Shown: positions 17,705 through 26,094, counted from the stretch's first letter. The stretch: 64,000 nucleotides of DNA from AWTP1-13 sp963832445 (GCA_963832445.1 CAWHUM010000007.1:62001-126000), one strand, 5' to 3'. Notes: generated by a model not told the origin, from the letters alone. Made by a program: numbers and translations.

Positions 17705-19132
17705 CTAGGTTTGCACAAGTGCGGGCTGCGCGGTTTCCATGCGCGCCCCTGCCGGTCCTCGTTTCGGCAAGGCAATGACCGCCCTGAGACCAGGCGCGTT
17801 ATCCTCGAGACGAACCGAGCCGCCGTGCAGTCGCGCAACCGCAGCGACGAGGCTGAGCCCCAAGCCAAAACCCGGGCGCGAGCGGCTCTTTTCCAAGCGA
17901 ACGAAGCGCTGCAGTGCGCGTTTGCGGTCTTCTGATGCGACGCCGGGGCCCTTGTCGGCGACGGCTATCTCCACCTGGTCACCGACGCCCCGCAGCGAAA
18001 TCTCCACAGTGGCGCGCTGCGCTGGCACCGGCCCAGCCACCGAATACTTGATGGCATTGTCGACCAGGTTGACGATGGCGAGGCTCACCAACTCGCGGTT
18101 GGCGACCATGCTAAGGCCTTCCGGCGCGGAAACCGTGAGGGCGAGCCCTGCCTCCTCGGCCGCCGGCTCGTAAAGCTCGGCGACGTCGCTGATGATGGCT
18201 GCCGGGTCGACTTGGTGCATGGATTCGGTCATGGCACCGCCCTCGAGCCGCGCGATGAGCAGCAGGGCGTTGAACGTCTTGATTAGCTCGTCCGCCTCCT
18301 CGATGGTCTTGACGAGGCCGTCGCGGTGGGCGGCGGCGCTGTCGGGCTCGCGCAGCGCGGCTTCGGCGCGGTTGCGCAGGCGCGTGAGCGGCGTCTTGAG
18401 ATCGTGGGCGATGTTGTCGGAGACCTCGCGCAGTGCCGCCATCAACTCCTCGATGCGCGCCAGCATGGCGTTGAGGCTCTCCGACAGGCGGTCGAGCTCG
18501 TCGCCCGAGCCGTTGAGCGGGACGCGGCGCGACAGGTCGCCGGCCATGATCTTGCGGCTCGCCTCGGTGACGGCCTCTATGCGGCCGAGCGTGCTGCGGC
18601 TGATGAGGATGCCGGCGCCCACGCCGAGCGCCGAGAGCAGGCCGAAGCTCCACAGCGCAACCCGGCCAACGGTCAGCGCGAACTGGCGCTGATCCTCGAC
18701 GTCGCGGCCAACCACCAAGGTCAGCCCGCCGCGCACCTGCACCACCTCGCCAACGGCGGCGCGCTTGCCGTGGGAGAACAGCGTGCCCTGGCCGCCTTGT
18801 GCAAGCTCCGGCGGGATGGCCGGCAGGTTGCCGGCAAGCTTGCGGCCGGCGGCGTCGAGAACAAGGTAGAGATTGGGGCCAGGTTGGGCGACCCGATCCT
18901 TGACGGCGGCAACCAGGCGTTCAGGGCCGCCGGCCTGAAACTGCTCGCGCAGGGCGGAAATTTCAACGCTCAGCGCCTCGATGACCTTGCTCGTCAGCAG
19001 CTCGTTGGCCTGCCACGCGACGAACCCCACGATCAGCGCCGCCGCCACGACGAAGCCGCCCATGTAGGCGACCGTCAGCCGGAAGGGTGTGGATGCGATG
19101 AGCCTGGTGTCCTGTCTCCGAATTGCCTTCAT
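17705..19132 (-). CDS. Two-component sensor histidine kinase
   Basis: 475 residues from the ATG at 19132. A first membrane segment (about residues 15-38), a periplasmic sensor part of about 120 residues, a second segment (about 160-180), HAMP (SRSTLGRIEAVTEASRKIMA, then GDLSRRVPLNGSGDELDRLS), HisKA (SDNIAHDLKTPLTRLRNRAE) and HATPase_c with NLVDNAIKYS (N-box), ADKGPGVAS (G1) and SRPGFGLGLSLVAAV (G2). All catalytic motifs look intact. Its partner is the OmpR-type regulator just upstream (stop 19268), with palindromes A and B filling the gap. Residues 2-10 (KAIRRQDTR) are encoded inside the left arm of palindrome A, so this start region was contributed by the repeat. A start at 19168 is possible but would lie deeper in the repeat. 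Confidence 0.85.
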   Translation of the reverse strand: MKAIRRQDTRLIASTPFRLTVAYMGGFVVAAALIVGFVAWQANELLTSKVIEALSVEISALREQFQAGGPERLVAAVKDRVAQPGPNLYLVLDAAGRKLAGNLPAIPPELAQGGQGTLFSHGKRAAVGEVVQVRGGLTLVVGRDVEDQRQFALTVGRVALWSFGLLSALGVGAGILISRSTLGRIEAVTEASRKIMAGDLSRRVPLNGSGDELDRLSESLNAMLARIEELMAALREVSDNIAHDLKTPLTRLRNRAEAALREPDSAAAHRDGLVKTIEEADELIKTFNALLLIARLEGGAMTESMHQVDPAAIISDVAELYEPAAEEAGLALTVSAPEGLSMVANRELVSLAIVNLVDNAIKYSVAGPVPAQRATVEISLRGVGDQVEIAVADKGPGVASEDRKRALQRFVRLEKSRSRPGFGLGLSLVAAVARLHGGSVRLEDNAPGLRAVIALPKRGPAGARMETAQPALVQT

Positions 19133-19180
19133 GTTTGCCGGCATGGTGGTAAGGCAATTCGGAGACAACAGGACACCAGG
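19103..19180. repeat. Palindromic element A, copy 3 (diverged)
   Basis: 78 bp. It starts CCTGGTGTCCTGTCTCCGAA and ends GACAACAGGACACCAGG. The inner arm differs from copies 1 and 2 but both arms changed together, so the hairpin is retained, and again the right arm holds three extra bases. The outer pair A-T of copies 1 and 2 is G-C here. It overlaps the first codons of the histidine kinase gene. Confidence 0.75.
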
Positions 19181-19193
19181 AAATTCATGATTT

Positions 19194-19271
19194 TAGCGTG
19201 ATTCAGATCGAGAAGTCCGCTCACGAACCTGGCCGCACGCGATGTTGCGGACTTGTCGATCATCACACTAG
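19194..19271. repeat. Palindromic element B, copy 3
   Basis: 78 bp beginning TAGCGTGATTCAGATCGAGA and ending GATCATCACACTAG, 13 bases after element A. The terminal CTAG on the plus strand supplies the TAG stop codon (19268-19270 read on the minus strand) of the response regulator gene. Confidence 0.8.
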
Positions 19272-19949
19272 TCAGCGCCGTCACGGATCATGTACCCGGA
19301 CCCGCGCACCGTATGCAGAAGCGGTTTGGCGAAGCCCTTGTCGACCTTGCTTCTCAGCCTCGAGATGTGGACGTCGATGACGTTGGTTTGGGGATCGAAG
19401 TAGTAGTCCCATACGTTCTGCAGCAGCATCGTGCGGGTGACGACGCGGCCGGCGTTCAGCATGAGATATTCGAGCAGGCGGAATTCGCGAGGCTGCAGGG
19501 TGATCGCCTGCCCGCCGCGCGTCACCTTGTGGGAGAGGCGGTCGAGCGTCAGGTCGCCGACGGTGTAGCGCGTCGGCTCATCGCTGGACGCCGGGCGCCG
19601 TGCCAGCGCCTCGAACTCGGGCGAGCAGCTCCGTATAGGCGTAGGGCTTGGTGAGATAGTCGTCGCCGCCGGCGCGCAAGCCCCTGACGCGGTCGTCGAC
19701 CTCGCTCAACGCCGACAGGATCAGCACCGGCGTTCGCAGACCTTCGCTGCGCAGCCTCTCGATCAGGGAGAGGCCGTCGAGCAGCGGCAGCATGCGGTCG
19801 ACGATGATGACGTCCCAGGGATGCTCGCGTGCCAGCGCGAGGCCGCGCTCGCCGTCACCAGCCGTTTCGACGGTATGACCGCTTTCACTCAGCGATCGCC
19901 GTAGGAACTCGGCCGTCTCACGATCGTCTTCTACTACGAGCACGCGCAT
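19268..19949 (-). CDS. OmpR/PhoB-type response regulator, one frameshift
   Basis: A receiver domain starting MRVLVVEDDRETAEFLRRSL, with the phosphoacceptor Asp in DVIIVDRMLP and the conserved Lys in DDYLTKPYAY. It then reads out of frame at about 19609, where one extra base follows LLARVR. The other frame continues ALARRPASSDEPTRYTVGDL and a winged-helix DNA-binding domain (LQPREFRLLEYLMLNAGRVV, VWDYYFDPQTNVIDVHISRL, TVRGSGYMIRDGAD). Removing one base gives 226 residues, the normal family length, so a sequence error is likely. It is the partner of the kinase at 17705-19132. The start at 19949 is chosen over 20012 because it gives the standard N-terminus. Confidence 0.8.
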
Positions 19950-20024
19950 GGCGTTGACCGCGTTGCTTGGCGAAGTCGGGCGATCGGACACAAGCAACCT
20001 GACTGGGCTCAAGAAGACGCGAAA

Positions 20025-20059
20025 CGAGGCGATCTGTCCACTGGGATCAGACCGCCTCG
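20025..20059 (-). terminator. Hairpin downstream of the DegP-like gene
   Basis: Imperfect 12-base stem (CGAGGCGATCTG against CAGACCGCCTCG) with an 11-base loop, 25 bases past the protease stop. On the minus strand it is followed by TTTCGCGTCTTCTT, a T-rich stretch, which fits an intrinsic terminator. It also lies in the leader of the response regulator gene, so an attenuation role is possible. Confidence 0.4.
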
Positions 20060-20083
20060 CCGTTAACCCTGCAGCGGGGGGTC

Positions 20084-21613
20084 TCAGCCCCGCCTCAGCT
20101 GGAGCGCGACGAAGCGCGTCTCGCTGCCCGACTTGATGCGCATCAGCACTGCCCGGCGCTGGAGCCTATTGGCTTCAGCGATGCCCTTGGTGACATCGTC
20201 AGGGTTGGTGACGGGCAATCCGCCGATCTCGAGGATCAGGTCGCCGACGCGAATGCCCTTCTGGCTTGCGTCGGAGCCCGGATCGACATCGGTAATGAGA
20301 ACGCCTTCCCTGCTCGGCGCGATCGTCAGGCCAAGCTGCGTCACCTCCGGAGCCTGCGACGGCCTACCCGGAGGACCGGCCTTGGCCAACTCCTGGTTGG
20401 TCGGCAGGGAACCGAGCTTGACCGAGACGGTCTGCTCGCGCTGAGCGCGCAGGACCTTCACCTCCACCTTGGTGCCGGGGGCGAAGTTGGCGATCTGGCG
20501 GGCAAGGTCGCGGCTGTCGAGTATCTTGTTGCCGTTGATGGCCAAGATCGCGTCGCCGTTCTTGATGCCGGCATCTGCCGCCGGACCCGGAACGTTGACG
20601 TCATTGACCAGCGCGCCCTTGGCTTCCGGGAGCCCGAGGCTCGCGGCCACGTCCTCATCGACATTCTGGATCCTGACGCCCAGCCACCCGCGCTTCACCG
20701 AGCCGCCGGACTTGAGCTGATCCATCACCTCGGTGGCGGTCTTGGCGGGAATCGCAAAGGCGATGCCGACGTTGCCGCCCGAGGGACTGTAGATGGCCGT
20801 GTTGACGCCCACCACCTCACCGTCGAGGTTGAAGGTGGGGCCGCCGGAGTTGCCCTTGTTCACGGCCGCGTCGATCTGCATGTAGTCGTAGGGGCCCGAG
20901 CCGATATCGCGGCCCTGCGCCGAGACGATGCCCGCGGTGACCGTTCCGCCGAGGCCGAACGGGTTGCCCACGGCGATGACCCAGTCGCCTACCCGCGGCG
21001 TGGAGCTGGAGAACTTCACGAACGGGAAGGTCTTGCCGTTGCCCTTGATCTTGAGCAGAGCGAGGTCGGTGCGCTGGTCGGTGCCGATGAGGTCGGCTTC
21101 GAACTTGTTGTCCCGATCGAAGCTCACCTGGATCGTGCCGGCGCCATCGATCACGTGATTGTTAGTGACTACATAACCATCCGGCGAGATGACGAACCCC
21201 GAGCCCTGCGCCTGCGTCGGACGCGGAGCGCGGAAGTCCTTCGGCATGTTGCGGAAGAAATCGTTCAGCGGGTGATCGTCGGGCAGCTCAGGCAGCGTGT
21301 CCTTGCCGCCGCCGCGGTCGCCCTTGTTGAACTTGTCATTGGGATCGCCGCGGCCTTTCGGCTCGTTCTTGGCGATCTTCGGGCCTGGGCCGGAGACGTT
21401 GATGCTCACCACTGCCGGTTTCACGCGCTCCACGACGTCCGCAAACGAAAGCGGCGCGCGTCCGGCGCCGGGACCCTGCTGCGCCTGCACGCTGTACTGG
21501 GGAACGGCAAAGTAGACCGAGCCGGCCAGAGCCGCGACCGCCATGGCCGACGCCGCCACTAGAACCTTGCGGCCTCTGGAGGACGAGCCGTCGTTGGGGA
21601 GAGAGCGATGCAT
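20084..21613 (-). CDS. degP: Periplasmic serine protease, DegP/HtrA family
   Basis: 509 residues from the ATG at 21613. One N-terminal hydrophobic segment (about 18-38; signal anchor or signal peptide), a Gly/Asp/Lys-rich linker, then a trypsin-like domain with His in YVVTNNHVIDG, Asp in RTDLALLKIKG and Ser in VNKGNSGGPTFNLDGEVVG, followed by two PDZ domains (about 285-375, with AADAGIKNGDAILAINGN; and about 410-500, with DASQKGIRVGDLILEIGG). This is the Do-type periplasmic quality-control protease and chaperone. An in-frame start at 21712 exists but adds a non-signal extension and overlaps the divergent gene at 21705. It sits upstream of the two-component pair on the same strand, a pairing seen in other alphaproteobacteria, so the regulator may control envelope stress. 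Confidence 0.92.
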   Translation of the reverse strand: MHRSLPNDGSSSRGRKVLVAASAMAVAALAGSVYFAVPQYSVQAQQGPGAGRAPLSFADVVERVKPAVVSINVSGPGPKIAKNEPKGRGDPNDKFNKGDRGGGKDTLPELPDDHPLNDFFRNMPKDFRAPRPTQAQGSGFVISPDGYVVTNNHVIDGAGTIQVSFDRDNKFEADLIGTDQRTDLALLKIKGNGKTFPFVKFSSSTPRVGDWVIAVGNPFGLGGTVTAGIVSAQGRDIGSGPYDYMQIDAAVNKGNSGGPTFNLDGEVVGVNTAIYSPSGGNVGIAFAIPAKTATEVMDQLKSGGSVKRGWLGVRIQNVDEDVAASLGLPEAKGALVNDVNVPGPAADAGIKNGDAILAINGNKILDSRDLARQIANFAPGTKVEVKVLRAQREQTVSVKLGSLPTNQELAKAGPPGRPSQAPEVTQLGLTIAPSREGVLITDVDPGSDASQKGIRVGDLILEIGGLPVTNPDDVTKGIAEANRLQRRAVLMRIKSGSETRFVALQLRRG

Positions 21614-21704
21614 GCGATTGACCTCGCGAACGAGATGAGTTTGCGTTCTCGGGTATAGGGACGCCCAAGTACCGTGGCCATTTAAAAATTGGTAATAGAG
21701 GGCC

Positions 21705-22874
21705 ATGCGCAAGCCTCACAAAGCAACCGGCCGGCCGCTTCTGCGGCTATGGACGGGCCTGATCGCGCTCGCTTGGCTTGTACTTGCACCAGCCCACACA
21801 TTTGCGTGGCGAGTAGCGCCGGCGCCACGGTCCCAAGGACCGACGCTCCCCGCAGCCGTGTTCGGCACCGACGACCGGCTGCCGCTGCCAGCCAAATACA
21901 AAGATTTGCAGGACAAAATGGGCCTGCTGTTCAACCCGCGCTCGCGCATGGTGTGCACCGCGTTCTGCGTTGCGCCGGACATCGTGGCGACAGCCGGACA
22001 CTGTCTGTTCAAAATCACGGGCGAGCGGGCGCCGCGCATCGCCGACTTCTGGTTCGCCCGCAACTACGACGCGGTGCGCGACTATGCGCGCGTGGCGGGC
22101 CACGCCACCGGGGCCTCGGCGCAAAACGTCATGTCGGGCGCCTCTGCCCTCAACATGCGCCCTCCCATCGATGCCACCAGGGACTGGGCGCTCGTGCGGC
22201 TGGCGCGGGCGAGCTGCAGCAAGGGCGTGCTGCCGGTCAGGCCTCTGCCGACGGAGGAGATCATCGCCGAAGCGGCAGCCAAGCGCACGTTCCAGGTCTC
22301 GTATCATCGCGACTTCACGCCCTGGAGGCTCGCCTACGCCAGCCCCTGTGCCATCGACCGCGCGTTCGAAAGAGCGGACTGGAAGATGATCGCGCAGGAT
22401 TTCGCCGATGCAGACGCGCTGCTGCTCCACAGATGCGATACGGGCGGAGCCTCCTCCGGCTCGCCTATCCTGCTCGAGACGCCGCACGGCCCGGAAGTGA
22501 TCGGCATCAACGTCGGCACCTATGTTCAGTCGAAGGTGGAAATGATGGACGGTCAGGTCACCCGCCGCTTCAAGGCGGAGACGGTGGCCAATACGGGTGT
22601 CAGCGCCACGCAGTTCGCGGCCAAACTCGAGGCCTTCAGGACGGCAACGATCCTGGCGACGCCGGCGCAACTGCGCGAGCTGCAGTCGGCGCTGAAGCAG
22701 CAGCAGCTCTATGAGGGGCCAATGGACGGCACCTATGGGGTCACCCTGCGGGCTGCCATCGAGGCGTACGAGAAGGCGCAGGGGATGCCGGTGACGGGGC
22801 TGGCGACGAAGGCCCTGCTGCGGAGGCTGGGTGGCGGGGCAGCGGACAAGGCCAAGCCACGCGCCAAGTCCTGA
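21705..22874 (+). CDS. Secreted trypsin-like serine protease with C-terminal peptidoglycan-binding domain
   Basis: 389 residues. Signal peptide or anchor at about 12-34 (LLRLWTGLIALAWLVLAPAH). Trypsin-like domain with CVAPDIVATAGHC (His), TRDWALVRLARASC (Asp) and LHRCDTGGASSGSPILLETP (Ser in GGASSGSP), plus paired cysteines. The last 75 residues (ATPAQLRELQSALKQQQLYE, GPMDGTYGVTLRAAIEAYEK, GMPVTGLATKALLRRLG) are a PG_binding_1 repeat, which binds cell-wall peptidoglycan. The protein is therefore probably a wall-associated periplasmic protease. It is divergent from the DegP-like gene (91 bases between starts), so both may share a control region. Confidence 0.82.
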   Translation: MRKPHKATGRPLLRLWTGLIALAWLVLAPAHTFAWRVAPAPRSQGPTLPAAVFGTDDRLPLPAKYKDLQDKMGLLFNPRSRMVCTAFCVAPDIVATAGHCLFKITGERAPRIADFWFARNYDAVRDYARVAGHATGASAQNVMSGASALNMRPPIDATRDWALVRLARASCSKGVLPVRPLPTEEIIAEAAAKRTFQVSYHRDFTPWRLAYASPCAIDRAFERADWKMIAQDFADADALLLHRCDTGGASSGSPILLETPHGPEVIGINVGTYVQSKVEMMDGQVTRRFKAETVANTGVSATQFAAKLEAFRTATILATPAQLRELQSALKQQQLYEGPMDGTYGVTLRAAIEAYEKAQGMPVTGLATKALLRRLGGGAADKAKPRAKS

Positions 22875-22889
22875 GCTGTGGCGCTTCTC

Positions 22890-23390
22890 CTACGATACCT
22901 TGGCCTTGCCGCGCACGAAGGCCAGGACGTCGTCGCCTATGCCCTCAATCGGCAGTGTCAGGAACTGCGATCTGGACAGCAGGAACAGCCAGAACCGAGG
23001 GAAGGCCCACACCTCGCGCACCGATGTCCAGGGCAGCGTGGCCGATCCCGCATCCGAGGTGACGGTGAAGTCGGCGTCGCGGAAGACGAAGCGACCGCTG
23101 GGCTCGCTCAAGCGCTTGAAGCGCGCCGTGGTGCTGCGAAAGTGGGCGACATAGCCCCAGGCCACAATGAGCACAACGATCAGGAGGCAGGCGCCCGTGA
23201 ATCCGACGAACCACGAGCGGTCGCCGGCAAGGACGAGAAAGCCGAGCGCTGAGGCGCTGACGGCGAACGCGACCAACCCCAACCACCCGAACCCTTGCCG
23301 CAACGTGCGCCAATAGAAGGCACGGACTGCGGCGCGCGCCAGAGCTTGCGTGTAGCGCACGTCGACCTGGTGCATAGTGGCCTGCTGCAT
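22890..23390 (-). CDS. YcxB-like membrane protein
   Basis: 166 residues with two adjacent membrane segments (about 34-55, WLGLVAFAVSASALGFLVLA, and 62-82, FTGACLLIVVLIVAWGYVAH), then a soluble domain with DADFTVTSDAGSATLPWTSV and VREVWAFPRFWLFLLSRSQF followed by LTLP. The pattern of a paired hairpin followed by a small beta-rich domain with a conserved W near 'SVREVW' is that of the YcxB-like family. Function unknown. It overlaps no gene and ends 16 bases from the converging protease gene; the ccmH gene follows six bases downstream on the same strand. Confidence 0.65.
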   Translation of the reverse strand: MQQATMHQVDVRYTQALARAAVRAFYWRTLRQGFGWLGLVAFAVSASALGFLVLAGDRSWFVGFTGACLLIVVLIVAWGYVAHFRSTTARFKRLSEPSGRFVFRDADFTVTSDAGSATLPWTSVREVWAFPRFWLFLLSRSQFLTLPIEGIGDDVLAFVRGKAKVS

Positions 23391-23396
23391 GAGGCG

Positions 23397-23864
23397 CTAC
23401 GGGTTGGGCTGGTCCTGCCGGAGGAGCGCGTCGAGGCGCCGCTGCTCGTCGGCGGACAAAGGCGGCGGGGCCGAGACCGCCGCGGGAAGTTGGCGCCGCG
23501 CGCGCCAGAGAAATAGGACGGCACCGGCGAGCAGGAGCAGCGGCGTCAGCCACAAGAGAAGCGTTTGCAGCTTGAAGCGCGGGCGCAACAGCACGAACTC
23601 GCCGTAGCGAGCTTCTACGAAAGCCAGCACCTGCGCGTCGCCATCGCCCGCGGCGAGGCGCTCGCGCACGATGACGCGCAGATCGTGGGCGAGAGGGGCG
23701 TTGGAATCGTCGATCGACTGGTTCTGGCAGACGACGCAGCGCAGCTCCTGGGAGATCTTGCGCGCGCGGGCTTCGAGTGCGGGGTCTTTCAGCATCTCGC
23801 CGGGCTCGACGGCATGGGCGGGGGTGAGAGTTCCTATGAGGATGAGAACCAGGATCAGCGTCAC
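23397..23864 (-). CDS. ccmH: Cytochrome c maturation protein CcmH
   Basis: 155 residues from a GTG at 23864: a signal peptide (VTLILVLILIGTLTPAHAVE), the haem-ligation motif LRCVVCQNQSIDDSNAPLAH (CxxC in the LRCxxCQ motif that reduces apocytochrome or relays thiols), and a C-terminal membrane helix (TLLLWLTPLLLLAGAVLFLW). The length agrees with CcmH/CycL. The frame stays open back to an ATG at 24071, close to the ccmF stop, but that stretch encodes two palindromic repeats (23906 and 24014), so the ORF was probably extended by the repeats and the start is inside them or after. The GTG start is my choice; its ribosome-binding site is weak. Confidence 0.8.
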   Translation of the reverse strand: MTLILVLILIGTLTPAHAVEPGEMLKDPALEARARKISQELRCVVCQNQSIDDSNAPLAHDLRVIVRERLAAGDGDAQVLAFVEARYGEFVLLRPRFKLQTLLLWLTPLLLLAGAVLFLWRARRQLPAAVSAPPPLSADEQRRLDALLRQDQPNP

Positions 23865-23905
23865 TGCCCCGAAGAACGCGCCCCCAGTGCTGAGAACGCC
23901 AACGC

Positions 23906-23948
23906 GTTCCCCTCCCCCTTGCGGGGAGGGGCTAGGGGTGGGGGTGAG
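23906..23948. repeat. GGGGAGGGG palindrome, copy P1
   Basis: Hairpin CCCCTCCCCC TTGC GGGGAGGGG with the tail CTAGGGGTGGGGGTGAG on its right. It faces P2 (24014) head to head, 65 bases apart, in the leader of ccmH. Same family as the copies at 26095, 26524, 35293, 45480, 47701 and 47763. Confidence 0.7.
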
Positions 23949-24013
23949 ATATTGAGAGCGATCTTCCGACGTGGCTTCACCCCACCCGGCTCGTTGCGCT
24001 GAAGCGCGCCGAG

Positions 24014-24041
24014 CCACCCTCCCCATCAAGGGGAGGGTGAG
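24014..24041. repeat. GGGGAGGGG palindrome, copy P2 (variant)
   Basis: Hairpin CACCCTCCCC ATCA AGGGGAGGGTG, with a CACCCCACCC tail motif about 25 bases to its left, so it points towards P1. It lies between the stop of ccmF (24078) and ccmH. Confidence 0.65.
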
Positions 24042-24077
24042 TCCTCGCGGCGCGCATCGGGAGACAAGCATCGGCCG

Positions 24078-26066
24078 CTACTCCGCTGGTGTCGGCGCGG
24101 GAATGGGCCGGCGGCGGGCGCGGCGGGGGGCGCCTACCCGCAAGCGGCGGTCGGAGAGCGAGAGGACGCCGCCGAACGTCATGACGAGCGCGCCGAGCCA
24201 GATCAGCCGCACCAGCGGATTGAAATAGACGCGCACCACCTGCGCGCCGTCGGCCAAGCCGTCGCCCAGCACGATGTAGAGGTCGCCGCGCCAGGAGACA
24301 TGGATGGCGGCCTCCGTGGTGGTTTGCGGAGGCACCTGATAGGTGCGCTTCGAGGGGGTGAGTTCGGTGACCGGCGTGCCGTTCGCGCGGGTAACGGAGA
24401 GCACGCCTACCTGCTCCTGGTAGTTCGGACCCTGGCTCGGGGCAACGCCGCGGAAGACGAACGCATAGCCCGCAATCTCGCCGCGGTCGCCGGGCTTCAT
24501 CGCCAGCACAACCTCGTTCTGCCAGGCCGTAGTGGCGACTATGCCGATCACGGCGACGCCGATGCCGGCATGCGCGAGCATGGCGCCGTAGGCGGCGCGC
24601 GGCAAGCCACGGGCACGGCTGAGGCTATCGGCGAAGGGCGCAGCGAACAGCTTCACGCGGGCGGACCATTCCGCCAGGGCGCCGGCAACGACCCATACGC
24701 CGAGCGCGATGCCGAACGGGGCCAGCCACGGTCCGCGCCAGTAGATCGCAGCGATGGCAACGAGGACGAGGAGCACGGCGGCGGCGGCAGCGTACAGGCG
24801 CTGCAAGGCGCCGAGCAGATCCCCGCGCTTCCAGGCGAGGAACGGACCGATCGGCATGGCGAGCAGGAGCGGGACCATCAGCGGTCCGAAGGTCAGATTG
24901 AAGTAGGGCGGCCCGACGGAGATCTTGTCGCCAGTGACGGATTCCAAAGCCAGCGGATAGAGCGTGCCGACGAGCACGGTGGCGCAAGCGACGGTGAGCA
25001 GCACGTTGTTGAGGACGAGCGCGCCCTCGCGACTGACGGGCGCGAACAGGCCACCCTGCTGCAGGGTCGGCGCCCGCCAGGCGTAGAGCGCCAACGCGCC
25101 GCCGATCAGCAGGACGAGGATGGAAAGGATGAAGATGCCCCGCGTCGGATCGACGGCGAAGGCGTGCACCGAGGTGAGGACGCCGGAGCGCACCAGGAAG
25201 GTGCCCATGAGCGAAAGCGAGAAGGCGAGGATGGCGAGCAGGACGGTCCACACCTTCAGCGCCTCGCGCTTCTCCATCACCAGCGCCGAGTGCAGGAGCG
25301 CGGTGGCGGCGAGCCAGGGCATGAAGGAGGCGTTCTCGACCGGGTCCCAGAACCACCACCCGCCCCAGCCGAGCTCATAGTAGGCCCACCAGGAGCCCAT
25401 GGCGATGCCGAGCGTGAGACATCCCCAGGCGGCGAGCGTCCACGGCCGTACCCAGCGCGCCCAGGCCGCGTCCGTGCGGCCTTCGATCAGCGCGGCGATG
25501 GCGAAGGAGAAGGCCATCGAGAGGCCGACGTAGCCGGCATAGAGGAAGGGCGGGTGGAAGGAGAGCGCGGGGTCCTGCAGGATCGGGTTGAGGCCGCGGC
25601 CCTCGGGCTGTAGCGGAATGCGCGTGAACGGATTGGAGGCGAACACGATGAAGGCGAGGAACGTGACGCCGATGCCGGCCTGCACGGCGAGGACATTGGC
25701 GCGCAGCGTGGGCGGAAGATTGCTGCCGAAGAGGGCGACCGCGGCGCCGAACAGGGCGAGGATCAGCACCCACAGCAGCATGGAGCCTTCATGGTTCCCC
25801 CAGACGCCGGAGATTTTGTAGAGCAGCGGCTTCAGGGAATGCGAGTTGGCCCACACGTTCTCGACCGAGAAGTCGGACGTAATGTAGGCGTACATGAGGG
25901 CCGCGAAGGCGATGGCGATGAGGCCGAGCTGAGCCAACGCGGCTGGCTCGGCTGTGGCCATGAGTCGGGTATCGCCGATGCGGGCACCCCAGGCCGGCAG
26001 CGCCATCTGCACGAGTGCGACGGCGAGGGCCAGCAGGATGGCGAAATGTCCAATCTCGATGATCAT
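24078..26066 (-). CDS. ccmF: Haem lyase CcmF/NrfE, cytochrome c maturation
   Basis: 662 residues, the family length. About 14-15 membrane segments. The tryptophan-rich haem-handling motif WGGWWFWDPVENASFMPW is at about residues 233-250, and conserved His residues in loops (e.g. NSHSLKPLLYKISGVWGNHE near 80-100) are the expected haem ligands. CcmF acts with CcmH in attaching haem from CcmE to apocytochromes c at the periplasmic side. Gene order ccmI-ccmE-ccmF-ccmH is the standard alphaproteobacterial one, but here a DUF559 nuclease gene sits between ccmE and ccmF, and palindromes between ccmF and ccmH. Confidence 0.95.
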   Translation of the reverse strand: MIIEIGHFAILLALAVALVQMALPAWGARIGDTRLMATAEPAALAQLGLIAIAFAALMYAYITSDFSVENVWANSHSLKPLLYKISGVWGNHEGSMLLWVLILALFGAAVALFGSNLPPTLRANVLAVQAGIGVTFLAFIVFASNPFTRIPLQPEGRGLNPILQDPALSFHPPFLYAGYVGLSMAFSFAIAALIEGRTDAAWARWVRPWTLAAWGCLTLGIAMGSWWAYYELGWGGWWFWDPVENASFMPWLAATALLHSALVMEKREALKVWTVLLAILAFSLSLMGTFLVRSGVLTSVHAFAVDPTRGIFILSILVLLIGGALALYAWRAPTLQQGGLFAPVSREGALVLNNVLLTVACATVLVGTLYPLALESVTGDKISVGPPYFNLTFGPLMVPLLLAMPIGPFLAWKRGDLLGALQRLYAAAAAVLLVLVAIAAIYWRGPWLAPFGIALGVWVVAGALAEWSARVKLFAAPFADSLSRARGLPRAAYGAMLAHAGIGVAVIGIVATTAWQNEVVLAMKPGDRGEIAGYAFVFRGVAPSQGPNYQEQVGVLSVTRANGTPVTELTPSKRTYQVPPQTTTEAAIHVSWRGDLYIVLGDGLADGAQVVRVYFNPLVRLIWLGALVMTFGGVLSLSDRRLRVGAPRRARRRPIPAPTPAE

Positions 26067-26094
26067 GGGGCGGCGTAACCTTCAACGCCGACGT

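Noticed and set aside
23865..24071. N-terminal extension of ccmH up to an ATG at 24071
   Set aside because: Encodes two palindromic repeats (P1, P2) and no signal peptide; the GTG at 23864 gives the family length.
24300..25613. 437-codon plus frame opposite ccmF
   Set aside because: Gly/Glu/Arg/Asp-rich antisense translation without motifs.
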